Source: Gemmatimonadaceae bacterium (GTDB lineage Bacteria > Gemmatimonadota > Gemmatimonadetes > Gemmatimonadales > Gemmatimonadaceae). From it: a stretch of DNA of 64,000 nt. The stretch lies in NCBI GenBank assembly GCA_035633115.1, contig DASQFN010000045.1:62001-126000 (forward strand). Reading direction: 5' to 3'. This document shows, piece after piece, positions 8,204 to 15,461 of this stretch. Every line of letters begins with the position of its first letter. The first letter of the stretch is position 1. A model generated the notes under the pieces. That model searched no databases and was not told the origin of the DNA. It was given only the letters and a program-made list of their open reading frames with translations. A program made the translations under genes and the position numbers.

Positions 8204-10242
8204 GATGCTGCCTTGATTACTTCAGTATCTACCGCGGGCGCGATCAATGCTCCGGGCGGAGCGCTCACGCGCCTCGGAGGCGCCGCTACCTTTCGCCGGC
8301 CCCCGTGGAGCATCCCGATCGTGGCGCCGAGCACCATGACGAAGCCGCCGAACCAGATCCATGGAACGAGCGGCTCGACGATAACCTTCACCGTAGCGTT
8401 TGCCCCGCTCGGCTCGAACGCCATGAGGTTGACGTAGAGATCGCCCTTGATATTGCTCCGCACATCGGGTGTGGGAACGGGCTGGTCGGAAACTCTATAG
8501 AAGTTCATTCGCGGCTCGAGAATTCCAGCCACCTTGCCGTCCTTTGCGAGGACCTCGACCGTCGCGCCGATAACAGAGCGCTGCGGCTCCTCCCGTCCCC
8601 AGACTCCCTTGAGTCGCACCGTTTTGCCCGCAACTGTGAGCGTCTCACCCGGAAGCAGCGTCGCTTCACGCTCCGTACGGAATGTCGCCGACGCGGTCAC
8701 ACCCACCGCGACCAACAGCATGCCGATGTGTGCGACATATCCGCCGTAGCGACGGCGGTTTCCGCCGATGAGCCGCACGAAAGCGGTGGGCCAGCTTTCA
8801 CCGTGCGCGCGGCGCCGCGCACGCATGCCGATCCAGTACTCGCGAAGATTTCCCATCGCCGCGTAACCGACGAAAGCAAAAGCCAGAATTGCGTAGATGC
8901 CGCGCGCGCCGGCGAGGATTGCGATCGCGCCCATGATGAACGCGCCAATGAGAGGTGGTACGAGCCGCTTGAGCGCATCTGCCCACGTGGTGCTGCCCCA
9001 GGGCAGCGAAGGGCCAACGCCCATCAGAAAGATCAGCGCCACCATCGCCGGGACCGCCATGCGGTTGAAGAACGGCTCGCCGACGCTGACCTTCACGCCA
9101 CGGATCGCTTCGGCAATGAGCGGATAGAGCGTCCCCACCAGCACGGTGAGCATCACCGCGGTGAGGAAGAGATTGTTCAGCAGAAACACGGTTTCCCGGG
9201 AGGCGGCGCCGCCAAGACTGCCTTTCGTCCGGATGCGATCGGAATGGCCGGCGACAAGCACCAGCGTCGCACCCAGCACAAGAGCGATGAAGGCGAGGAA
9301 GTAGTACCCGATCGCGCCGGTCGTGAACGCGTGCACCGACGAAAGAATTCCGGAGCGCGTGAGGAAGGTGCCGAGGATCGTCAGCACGAACGTCGCGACG
9401 CAGAGATTCAGCGTCCACAGGCGGAGCATGTCCCGCCGTTCCTGCACCATCACCGAGTGCAGATAGGCGGTCGCGGTGAGCCATGGGAGGAACGACGCGT
9501 TCTCGACAGGGTCCCAGGCCCAGTATCCGCCCCAGCCCAGCACCTCGTACGACCACCACATTCCGGCGATGATCGCGGCGGACAGGAAACCCCAGGACGC
9601 GAGCATCCAGCGGCGCGAGAGCACAGCCCATTCGTTTGACGTCGCTTCATTGGAAACGATCGCGCCGATCGCGAACGCAAAGGGTACCGACATTCCGACG
9701 TAGCCGAGGTACAGCAAGGGCGGATGGACCGCCATCAGAATGTGGTTCTGTAGCAGTGTGTTGGGTCCCGGTCCGTCAGCGGGTACCGGGAACACAGGCC
9801 GGAACGGATCGGCTGGACCAACGAGGAGTATTGCGAAGAAGGCCGTTACAGCGAGCAGCGTCATCGCAGCGTACGGAATGAGATTTCCCGGGCGGCGATG
9901 ATGCAGCCACACGACGGCGGCCGAGTACATCGCGAGCACCCATGCCCAGAAAAGAATCGACCCTTCGAGCGCTCCCCACAGCGAGATGATCGTGAAGAGC
10001 AGGGGAGTCGAGCGACTTCCCACCGCCGCGACGTACGACACCGAGAAATCATGCGTGACCAGAGCGACAACCATCGCGACCGTTGCTATGGTCACGAGCA
10101 TGAAATTCGTGTAGACCGCACCGTACACGAGCTGCAGCCATTCGCGCCGGTCGCTGCGAATTGCGACCGGCGTAAGAATCATCCCCAACGCAACGACGGC
10201 GACGGATACGAGCAGCGCGCTGTGCGCGATAGTGCCGATCAC
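8200..10242 (-). CDS. ccmF: Haem lyase subunit CcmF
   Basis: A 680-residue polytopic membrane protein, close to the usual family length (~650). The tryptophan-rich WWD haem-handling motif is present (GWGGYWAWDPVENAS), along with conserved LHSVMVQERR and LTRSGILSSVHAF blocks and a periplasmic C-terminal domain before the last helix. CcmF takes haem from holo-CcmE and, with CcmH, ligates it to apocytochrome c. ATG overlaps the ccmE stop. The long open frame on the opposite strand (8305-9639) is a high-GC shadow. Confidence 0.95.
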   Translation of the reverse strand: MIGTIAHSALLVSVAVVALGMILTPVAIRSDRREWLQLVYGAVYTNFMLVTIATVAMVVALVTHDFSVSYVAAVGSRSTPLLFTIISLWGALEGSILFWAWVLAMYSAAVVWLHHRRPGNLIPYAAMTLLAVTAFFAILLVGPADPFRPVFPVPADGPGPNTLLQNHILMAVHPPLLYLGYVGMSVPFAFAIGAIVSNEATSNEWAVLSRRWMLASWGFLSAAIIAGMWWSYEVLGWGGYWAWDPVENASFLPWLTATAYLHSVMVQERRDMLRLWTLNLCVATFVLTILGTFLTRSGILSSVHAFTTGAIGYYFLAFIALVLGATLVLVAGHSDRIRTKGSLGGAASRETVFLLNNLFLTAVMLTVLVGTLYPLIAEAIRGVKVSVGEPFFNRMAVPAMVALIFLMGVGPSLPWGSTTWADALKRLVPPLIGAFIMGAIAILAGARGIYAILAFAFVGYAAMGNLREYWIGMRARRRAHGESWPTAFVRLIGGNRRRYGGYVAHIGMLLVAVGVTASATFRTEREATLLPGETLTVAGKTVRLKGVWGREEPQRSVIGATVEVLAKDGKVAGILEPRMNFYRVSDQPVPTPDVRSNIKGDLYVNLMAFEPSGANATVKVIVEPLVPWIWFGGFVMVLGATIGMLHGGRRKVAAPPRRVSAPPGALIAPAVDTEVIKAAS

Positions 10243-10679
10243 TGAGAGCCTTGCTTCAGGAGCGTCTTGTACTTCTCGTGCGCTTCCTCGCCGGGCTTCG
10301 GAGCGCGGTACTCGTTCGAGTGCTTCACCATCAGGTTCGTCGCCTGGAACACGCCGGCCTGACCGACTCGCCCTTCGACGATGACTCCCATACCGTCACG
10401 GAACATCTGCGGCGGAGCGCCGGTCGAGTGCACCGGAATTTCCTTGGCGCCGTCGGTGACCGTGAAGCGGAGATCGAGAGTCTTCGCGTCCCACGTCATC
10501 GAGCCCGGCTTTACCTGACCGCCAAGCCGCACGGGAACGCCGACGCCGTCAGGTCCCTTTGCCAGCAGCTCCTTCGGCGTGAGAAAGAACACAACGTTTT
10601 TCTCGAGCCCGCCGAACAGCAGCCACGCGAATACGGCTACCAGCACGGCCGCTCCGCCAATGATCCAGGACTTCTTCAT
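10239..10679 (-). CDS. ccmE: Periplasmic haem chaperone CcmE
   Basis: A 146-residue protein: N-terminal anchor (residues ~5-24), OB-fold core with the VRLGGQVKPGS strand, and the haem-binding C-terminal site LMVKHSNEY. His120 is placed to form the covalent bond to haem, and Tyr124 has the spacing seen in the E. coli protein. It shuttles haem from CcmC to CcmF. It is coupled by overlap to ccmD upstream and ccmF downstream. Confidence 0.93.
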   Translation of the reverse strand: MKKSWIIGGAAVLVAVFAWLLFGGLEKNVVFFLTPKELLAKGPDGVGVPVRLGGQVKPGSMTWDAKTLDLRFTVTDGAKEIPVHSTGAPPQMFRDGMGVIVEGRVGQAGVFQATNLMVKHSNEYRAPKPGEEAHEKYKTLLKQGSQ

Positions 10680-10831
10680 CGCGGGCCGCCCCCCGGAATC
10701 TCACGAGACATGTGGTCGTAATCAGCGCGCGCCAGCGAGCCCTTCCTCATGAGCCGCGCCAGATATCCGAGGATCACCAGCCACGACACGGAGTATGCGG
10801 CGATGATGAATTTCAGGTTCAACTCTTCCAT
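10676..10831 (-). CDS. ccmD: Small haem exporter protein CcmD
   Basis: A 51-residue protein with a single hydrophobic helix (residues ~8-27) followed by a basic stretch (ARLMRKGS), typical of CcmD, which helps release holo-CcmE from CcmABC. Its TGA overlaps the ccmE ATG (ATGA), and its ATG lies 2 bases after the ccmC stop. Sequence similarity in CcmD is always weak; the call rests on size, topology and exact position between ccmC and ccmE. Confidence 0.82.
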   Translation of the reverse strand: MEELNLKFIIAAYSVSWLVILGYLARLMRKGSLARADYDHMSREIPGGGPR

Positions 10832-10833
10832 TA

Positions 10834-11550
10834 TTACCTGCCTCCCATTGCAGCCGCTTCCGCAAGATGCTCCACGGCGCGCTCCAGTCGGGCTATCTCG
10901 TAGCGCTTTCTTATGAAGTAAATCGTCACCAGCAGCAGCGCTATCGCGTTCAGCCGCAGGCCCATCGTGTACATTGGATCCAGCGTTGCGGGGCTCGACG
11001 GTGGCTGGTGAAGAGTCCGCCACCATTTCACGGACATGTAAACTATCGGAACGTTGATTGCGCCGATGGCACCCACGGCGGCGCTCCACCTCGCTCGCTG
11101 TTCCGCGTCGTCAACGAAAGCGCGAAGCGCAAGATAGCCGACGAAGATGAGGAAAAGCACTAGCGTTGATGTCAGCCGCGCGTCCCATACCCACCAGACT
11201 CCCCACGCCGGGCGCCCCCAGATCATTCCCAGGATGAGCGTCAGGCCGGTGAATGTGGCACCGACCTCGGCTGCGGACGCAGCCAGCAGATCGTCGTTCT
11301 CACGCTTTTGCCAGAGATACCGCACGCTGAATACGAGCACGACGAAGAACGAGATGAACGCCATCCACGCCGCGGGCACGTGCACGTACATGATCTTCTG
11401 CAGGTGCCCCATGTCTCCCTCTGCCGGTGAAGTCAGAATCGAGAACACCTGCGCCGCGATCAGGGCGGCAAACGCGATGAACCCAAACAATGCACTAGTG
11501 CGTGGTGGTGGCGCTGCACGTGTCTCGCTCGAAAGCTCGGACTCAGGCAT
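10834..11550 (-). CDS. ccmC: Haem exporter/handling protein CcmC
   Basis: A polytopic membrane protein of about 238 residues with the WWD signature (WGVWWVWDARLTS) and the conserved MYVHVPAAWMA block. CcmC loads haem onto CcmE. An upstream in-frame ATG (11589) would overlap ccmB by 29 bases. I prefer ATG 11550, 10 bases after the ccmB stop, with a GAGG about 8 bases before it. ATG 11577 is also possible. The extra N-terminal residues are polar and carry no motif. Confidence 0.92.
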   Translation of the reverse strand: MPESELSSETRAAPPPRTSALFGFIAFAALIAAQVFSILTSPAEGDMGHLQKIMYVHVPAAWMAFISFFVVLVFSVRYLWQKRENDDLLAASAAEVGATFTGLTLILGMIWGRPAWGVWWVWDARLTSTLVLFLIFVGYLALRAFVDDAEQRARWSAAVGAIGAINVPIVYMSVKWWRTLHQPPSSPATLDPMYTMGLRLNAIALLLVTIYFIRKRYEIARLERAVEHLAEAAAMGGR

Positions 11551-11560
11551 CAGTTGAGCC

Positions 11561-12247
11561 TCAGGCCTCGATGACATGCTCGAACGCAATGAACGTCGCG
11601 ATCAGGAATACCAGATCGTATCCGATGAGCAGTCGAGTCCACGCGCCGGCCTCGTGCATCAGGTCAGCGCCGAGAAGCGCCTTGGACGCCGTAGTCGCTG
11701 CGAGCAACACCGGTACGAGCATTGGGAATAGAAGCAGCGGAAGCAGGACTTCGCGAGCGCGGCTTCTGCTCGCCATCGACGCGTAGAACGTCCCGAGCAC
11801 CACCAGCCCCGCGACACCGAGAGCGACAACGGCAAGTATCGCCGGCCACCGCGCGGGAATGGTAATACCGAACAGGACAACGCCTGCCACCATTACTATC
11901 ATGACCATCAGGCCAACGAATGTGAGATTGGCGAGCAGCTTTCCGGCGAAAATCGTCCATCGCGGCCCAGGATAAAGCAGCAGCGGCTCGAGCGCTCCGC
12001 TCTCCAGCTCGACCTGGAATGAGCGGTTGAATGCAAGCACTCCGGAGAAAAGTGTCGCGAGCCACACAGCGCCCACGGCTGCGTTACGCAACGCATCAGC
12101 ATCCGGCCCAAGTGCCAGTCCGAGGAGGATGAGGATGGTGACGGCCAGCGAAGCGACACCGTTAAAGCCGGCCTTGGCGCGGAGCTCAGTGGTAAGATCC
12201 TTCTTCGCGATGGCGCGAACGCGCCGCCAGTCATCTTCCCAGGACAT
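11561..12247 (-). CDS. ccmB: Haem exporter permease CcmB
   Basis: A 228-residue permease with six hydrophobic segments. It shows the family's AIAKKDLTTELR start and the cytoplasmic block FNRSFQVELESGALEPLLL. It forms the CcmAB ABC transporter that drives release of holo-CcmE from CcmC. The ATG shares its last base with the ccmA stop (TGA/ATG overlap), so the pair is translationally coupled. Confidence 0.93.
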   Translation of the reverse strand: MSWEDDWRRVRAIAKKDLTTELRAKAGFNGVASLAVTILILLGLALGPDADALRNAAVGAVWLATLFSGVLAFNRSFQVELESGALEPLLLYPGPRWTIFAGKLLANLTFVGLMVMIVMVAGVVLFGITIPARWPAILAVVALGVAGLVVLGTFYASMASRSRAREVLLPLLLFPMLVPVLLAATTASKALLGADLMHEAGAWTRLLIGYDLVFLIATFIAFEHVIEA

Positions 12248-12945
12248 CAGACCGAAGCGAGCGAGGCTTGTTTTCGACCCGCGCGTTCAGAATTGCTGGT
12301 CGCAATGCGTCCTTCCGCGAGTGTAAGCGTGCGATCGAGAATCGCGCGAGCGGGGGCGAGCTCGTGCAGAGCAAGCAATGCTGCGCCTCCTGACGCGATG
12401 ACGTCGCGAATCACGGAATTCATCAGCTCGACGCCGTCTTCGTCGAGGTTTGCGTATGGCTCGTCGAGCAGAAGTACGCCCGGGCTTCGCATGATGAGAC
12501 GAGCGAGCGCGAGCCGACGCTGCATCCCAGCGGAAAAGCCCCGCACACGGCTGCCCGCCATTTCACCGAGGCCTACGCGGGCGAGGTTTCCATCGACGGA
12601 CGCGTGCGGCAACCCAAGCATGTCCGCGGCGAACAGCAGGTTTTCGCGCGCAGTGAGGTCATCATACAATCCAGGCGTATGCGCGAGATAGCCGATTTGA
12701 CCGCGGACGCTCGCAGCTTCCCTCACGATGTCCCGTCCGTTCACCGTTGCGGTGCCGGCACTCGGACGGAGAAGTGTCCCGAGAATTCTGAGTACGGTAC
12801 TCTTTCCGCTGCCGTTCGGCCCGAGCAGCGCTGCCGCCTCTCCGTGCCCGACGCCAAACGTCACGCCCCGCAGCACCCATCGGATGCCGAAGCGTTTTCC
12901 GAGGCCACGAGCGTCGATCGCTTGATCGGGCTGACCGTTGTACAT
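12247..12945 (-). CDS. ccmA: Haem ABC exporter ATP-binding protein CcmA
   Basis: A 232-residue ABC ATPase: Walker A GPNGSGKS, signature FSAGMQRRL (SxGxxxR variant usual for CcmA), Walker B VLLLDEPYANLD and the switch His in LALHELAP. It powers the CcmABCD complex. It is the first gene of an eight-gene ccm operon plus one extra; a candidate promoter and inverted repeat lie about 55-85 bases upstream. No clear Shine-Dalgarno precedes ATG 12945. Confidence 0.93.
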   Translation of the reverse strand: MYNGQPDQAIDARGLGKRFGIRWVLRGVTFGVGHGEAAALLGPNGSGKSTVLRILGTLLRPSAGTATVNGRDIVREAASVRGQIGYLAHTPGLYDDLTARENLLFAADMLGLPHASVDGNLARVGLGEMAGSRVRGFSAGMQRRLALARLIMRSPGVLLLDEPYANLDEDGVELMNSVIRDVIASGGAALLALHELAPARAILDRTLTLAEGRIATSNSERAGRKQASLASV

Positions 12946-12999
12946 GGAGTGGGGTGGCGGAGAGGTGTGCGCGCGAGGAGACGCGCCATGAACGCCCCT

Positions 13000-13030
13000 A
13001 ATATACGATCGGGAACGTCGTACTTCCCGA
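13000..13030 (-). promoter_or_regulatory. Candidate ccm operon promoter with inverted-repeat operator
   Basis: On the minus strand TATATT (13005-13000) is a good -10 element 55 bases before ccmA. Just upstream, covering the -35 area, is a perfect 7-base inverted repeat, TCGGGAA (13009-13015) and TTCCCGA (13024-13030), separated by 8 bases. The dyad could be a regulator site for haem or redox control. It is not a terminator for the VOC gene because the run of T on the minus strand precedes it. Confidence 0.35.
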
Positions 13031-13051
13031 AAAAATCGCTGCTTTCCCTGC

Positions 13052-13693
13052 CTACTCCTCGACGAAGCGGTAGCTCGCGTGGCTGTCGTAGTCGATGCCG
13101 TGCTTCTTCTTCAGCTCCTGAATGTGTCTGAGCTGTCCCTTGGTGTGAGGGCTGGCGACACCGTCGCCGAAGGGCTCGTTCGTATGCAGTAGAATCTCCT
13201 CAAGACAGCTCGAGATGCTCATCCGCTTGTACTCGGCGAGATCGATGAGCAGAGCCGCGAGACGCTTCTCGAGGCGAACGGGAACCTCCACGCGCTCGAT
13301 CTTGAGCGGCGGGCCGGTGTTGAAGAGCGGGTGTCCGAATCCAAGATGGTAGCCGTGAAGATCCTTCACAGTGTAATCACGGATTCCGTACTCTCTGTCG
13401 CCCGGCGGCTGAACCACTTCGACACCGTTTGCTCGATGGAATTCGTAGAGCTCGTCGGCGTTGCCGACGATGAAGAACACCGAGAGCCCTTTAGGACTTG
13501 GCGTGCCCTTCTCCAGAAAAATCTGGACGTTCCCGAGGTTCACGCCTGCCATCGCCGGCGGCTCGCCCCACGTGAAGCTCTGGCTGAAGCCTAGCTTTTT
13601 CGTGTAGAACTCAGCGGCCGCGGCGACATCCTCGACCGACAGGCTCGGGTGCACCTGGTCACACTCGACCTGCAGGCTGGCGGGAATTGACAT
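13052..13693 (-). CDS. VOC/glyoxalase-family protein with C-terminal ribbon-helix-helix-like extension
   Basis: A 213-residue protein. Residues ~8-125 form a vicinal oxygen chelate fold (HPSLSVEDVAAAAEFY, FLEKGTP, KDLHGYHLGFG). Residues ~130-175 look like an Arc/MetJ-type ribbon-helix-helix (VPVRLEKRLAALLIDLAEYK), followed by a basic tail. VOC domains bind metals or small ligands; a fused RHH would suggest a ligand-sensing regulator, but the RHH is my reading of a short pattern. It lies 11 bases downstream of the broken VOC gene on the same strand. No substrate can be named. Confidence 0.7.
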   Translation of the reverse strand: MSIPASLQVECDQVHPSLSVEDVAAAAEFYTKKLGFSQSFTWGEPPAMAGVNLGNVQIFLEKGTPSPKGLSVFFIVGNADELYEFHRANGVEVVQPPGDREYGIRDYTVKDLHGYHLGFGHPLFNTGPPLKIERVEVPVRLEKRLAALLIDLAEYKRMSISSCLEEILLHTNEPFGDGVASPHTKGQLRHIQELKKKHGIDYDSHASYRFVEE

Positions 13694-13704
13694 GTGCGCT
13701 TCGA

Positions 13705-14211
13705 TCAGCGACCTGTGCCCGCGTAGGCCCGCTCGATCTCCGCGATGTCGATTTTTTTCATCGGTAGCATCGCCTCCATCACTCTTCCGGCCTTAACGGG
13801 ATCGGGGTCGCTGAGCCTCTTTCCGAGAACGCGGGGAACGACCTGCCACGAGAGACCGTACTTGTCCTTCAGCCATCCGCATTGCTGCGCCTGCGGATCA
13901 CCACCCTCCGACAGCTTGTCCCAGTAATGGTCGACCTCGTCCTGCGTCTCGCAGTCGATCTGAAACGAAATCGCTTCGGTGAACTTGAATTGCGGGCCGC
14001 CGTTCAGTGCCGTGAATGTCTGACCGTCCAGGTCGAATTCCACGGTCATTGCTGATCCCGGCGGCCGTCCGTGAACTTCACGTCCGGCCTCTGTATACCT
14101 GCTGACTTTGCCAATCTTCGAGTTCTTGAAAATCGACGTATAGAAGTTGGCTGCTTTTTCTCCTTGGCTGTCAAACCACTAACAGGGGGTGATGCGATTT
14201 CCAATCGGCAC
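13705..14211 (-). pseudogene. PhnB-type VOC protein interrupted by an in-frame TAG codon
   Basis: The C-terminal 114 residues (ATG 14049 to 13705) match the VOC family annotated as PhnB or 3-demethylubiquinone methyltransferase-like (ALNGGPQFKFTEAISF, QCGWLKDKYGLSWQVVP, AMLPMKKIDI). The same frame continues upstream with family sequence (WFDSQGEKAANFYTSIFKN) as far as codon 11. There a TAG (14181-14179) replaces the expected Leu codon of ITPCLWFD. Before it are 10 sensible codons from GTG 14211, with AGGAG (14223-14219) 7 bases upstream. A single T-to-A change therefore truncates the gene. Internal start at 14049 would lose the first beta-alpha-beta unit. A sequencing error or recent nonsense mutation is possible. 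Confidence 0.8.
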
Positions 14212-14332
14212 TGGACGTCTCCTGGCGGGCAGAGAGACCGCCTTTTGACATCAAGAACCATGCACCGCTGCCCCGGACAGTTGTTCCACGACCTGGCACT
14301 GGAGCCCAGATCGTGGAATGCAGAAAGCGTCG

Positions 14333-15034
14333 CTACGCCAGAGCGTCGCTCAGCGCGTCAAACTGCTCGGACCAGTACTGCTTGAGACGGTCTGCCGTCA
14401 CGCGATCCGGCAGCTTCGTGTGCTGCACCGCGACGGAGCTCTTTTTCGCGCCCTTCGGCGTGAAGCCCACCGCGACGATGGTGCCGTCGCTCCAGCCGAG
14501 CCGCATCGATTTAGGCGCGGTGGCGGTGCGGACTTTCACACCCGTCTCATCGAGCCAGCGCTTTCGGACATTCGCATCCTTCCACGCGTCGAACAGTTTT
14601 GTCACGGGGACGTTGAACGTGCGCGACTTGCTTGCTTCGTAGGTTCCGTCGCGTCGCTGACCGCGCGCGCGAAGTCCTTTGATCCGTTCGTAGCCGACGG
14701 TGACGGTCTGGCTCCACCATCCCGGGATCTTGTACTTCTCGTTCACGAGCCTGGCGATATCGCCATGTGCCATCTGCTCGGCGCCGTGGTAATCGAGCGC
14801 CGTCACCCATCGCACCCAGGTGCATCCTGTCCTTTGCTTGATGACCTCGTCGCTCATGCCCGCGAGCGTCGCGTACTCTTTTGGGTTTGTTGTTGCAGCG
14901 GGGGCAGACGCAGTGGCGGTTCTCTTTCTTGCCGCGGTCTTTCTTGTGATCTGCGCGCGAGCGGTGGTGTATGCTTCGCCCGTCTTTTTCATGCGCGTGC
15001 GGACCAGGCGCTTGAGATCTTTATTTCGAGTCAT
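14333..15034 (-). CDS. DUF4287 domain protein with SRPBCC/AHSA1-like C-terminus
   Basis: About 233 residues. ATG 15034 is preceded by AAAGGAG 9 bases away. The first ~55 residues are Lys/Arg/Ala rich and low complexity. A DUF4287-like helical domain follows (MSDEVIKQRTGCTWVRWV, with YKIPGWWSQTVTVGYE). The C-terminal half (~115-230) resembles an SRPBCC/AHSA1 ligand-binding fold (VTKLFDAWKDANVRKRWL, SVAVQHTKLPD). Function is unknown; in AHSA1-like proteins a hydrophobic cavity binds ligands or clients. It is a monocistronic-looking gene facing away from the S9 peptidase. Confidence 0.7.
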   Translation of the reverse strand: MTRNKDLKRLVRTRMKKTGEAYTTARAQITRKTAARKRTATASAPAATTNPKEYATLAGMSDEVIKQRTGCTWVRWVTALDYHGAEQMAHGDIARLVNEKYKIPGWWSQTVTVGYERIKGLRARGQRRDGTYEASKSRTFNVPVTKLFDAWKDANVRKRWLDETGVKVRTATAPKSMRLGWSDGTIVAVGFTPKGAKKSSVAVQHTKLPDRVTADRLKQYWSEQFDALSDALA

Positions 15035-15461
15035 CGTGAAATCTCCTTTGGGTACACCACGGGCCACTCCCCAGCAGCGCGCCAATGGTGACGCAAAGGA
15101 CCGACGATGCTCATCCGGGAGTCTGCCCCCCTTTGCCTCGCTGAGGACTTCGGCTGGGGCGAAGTCTGTAGAGGTTGGGCGTGGATTGCCGCCACCAAAA
15201 CGATGTTGGTTTCGGTAGCCTATGTCAAGTTGGAGCCCTATTCCGACCGACCGTCTGAACGAGCTCTAACCGTGCATCGACGAAGTTTCGGCCTGATGTA
15301 ACGAGTCGCACCGCGAATCAATGAGCTGAAATGACAGAGCAATTGGGTGCTCTGCTTCTGCGCAAAACGACCTTGTTGGTGTCTGAAACCATCCAGACCG
15401 ATGGCCAACAGTGTAATCCGCTCGTATACTCGACGCTGATTCTCTCCGAGAGACGCCAACG
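15035..15461. other. Intergenic region between divergent genes, no recognised feature
   Basis: This 427-base gap separates the DUF4287 gene (leftward) from the S9 peptidase (rightward). I see no convincing coding sequence, RNA gene or strong hairpin. The first ~20 bases carry the ribosome-binding site of the leftward gene. It should hold promoters for both genes, but I could not pick out a clear -35/-10 pair. Confidence 0.5.

Noticed and set aside
8305-9639. Long open frame (444 codons) on the plus strand opposite ccmF
   Set aside because: It is Arg/His/Glu-rich, has no domain or ribosome-binding site, and lies fully over a certain ccmF. It is a high-GC shadow.
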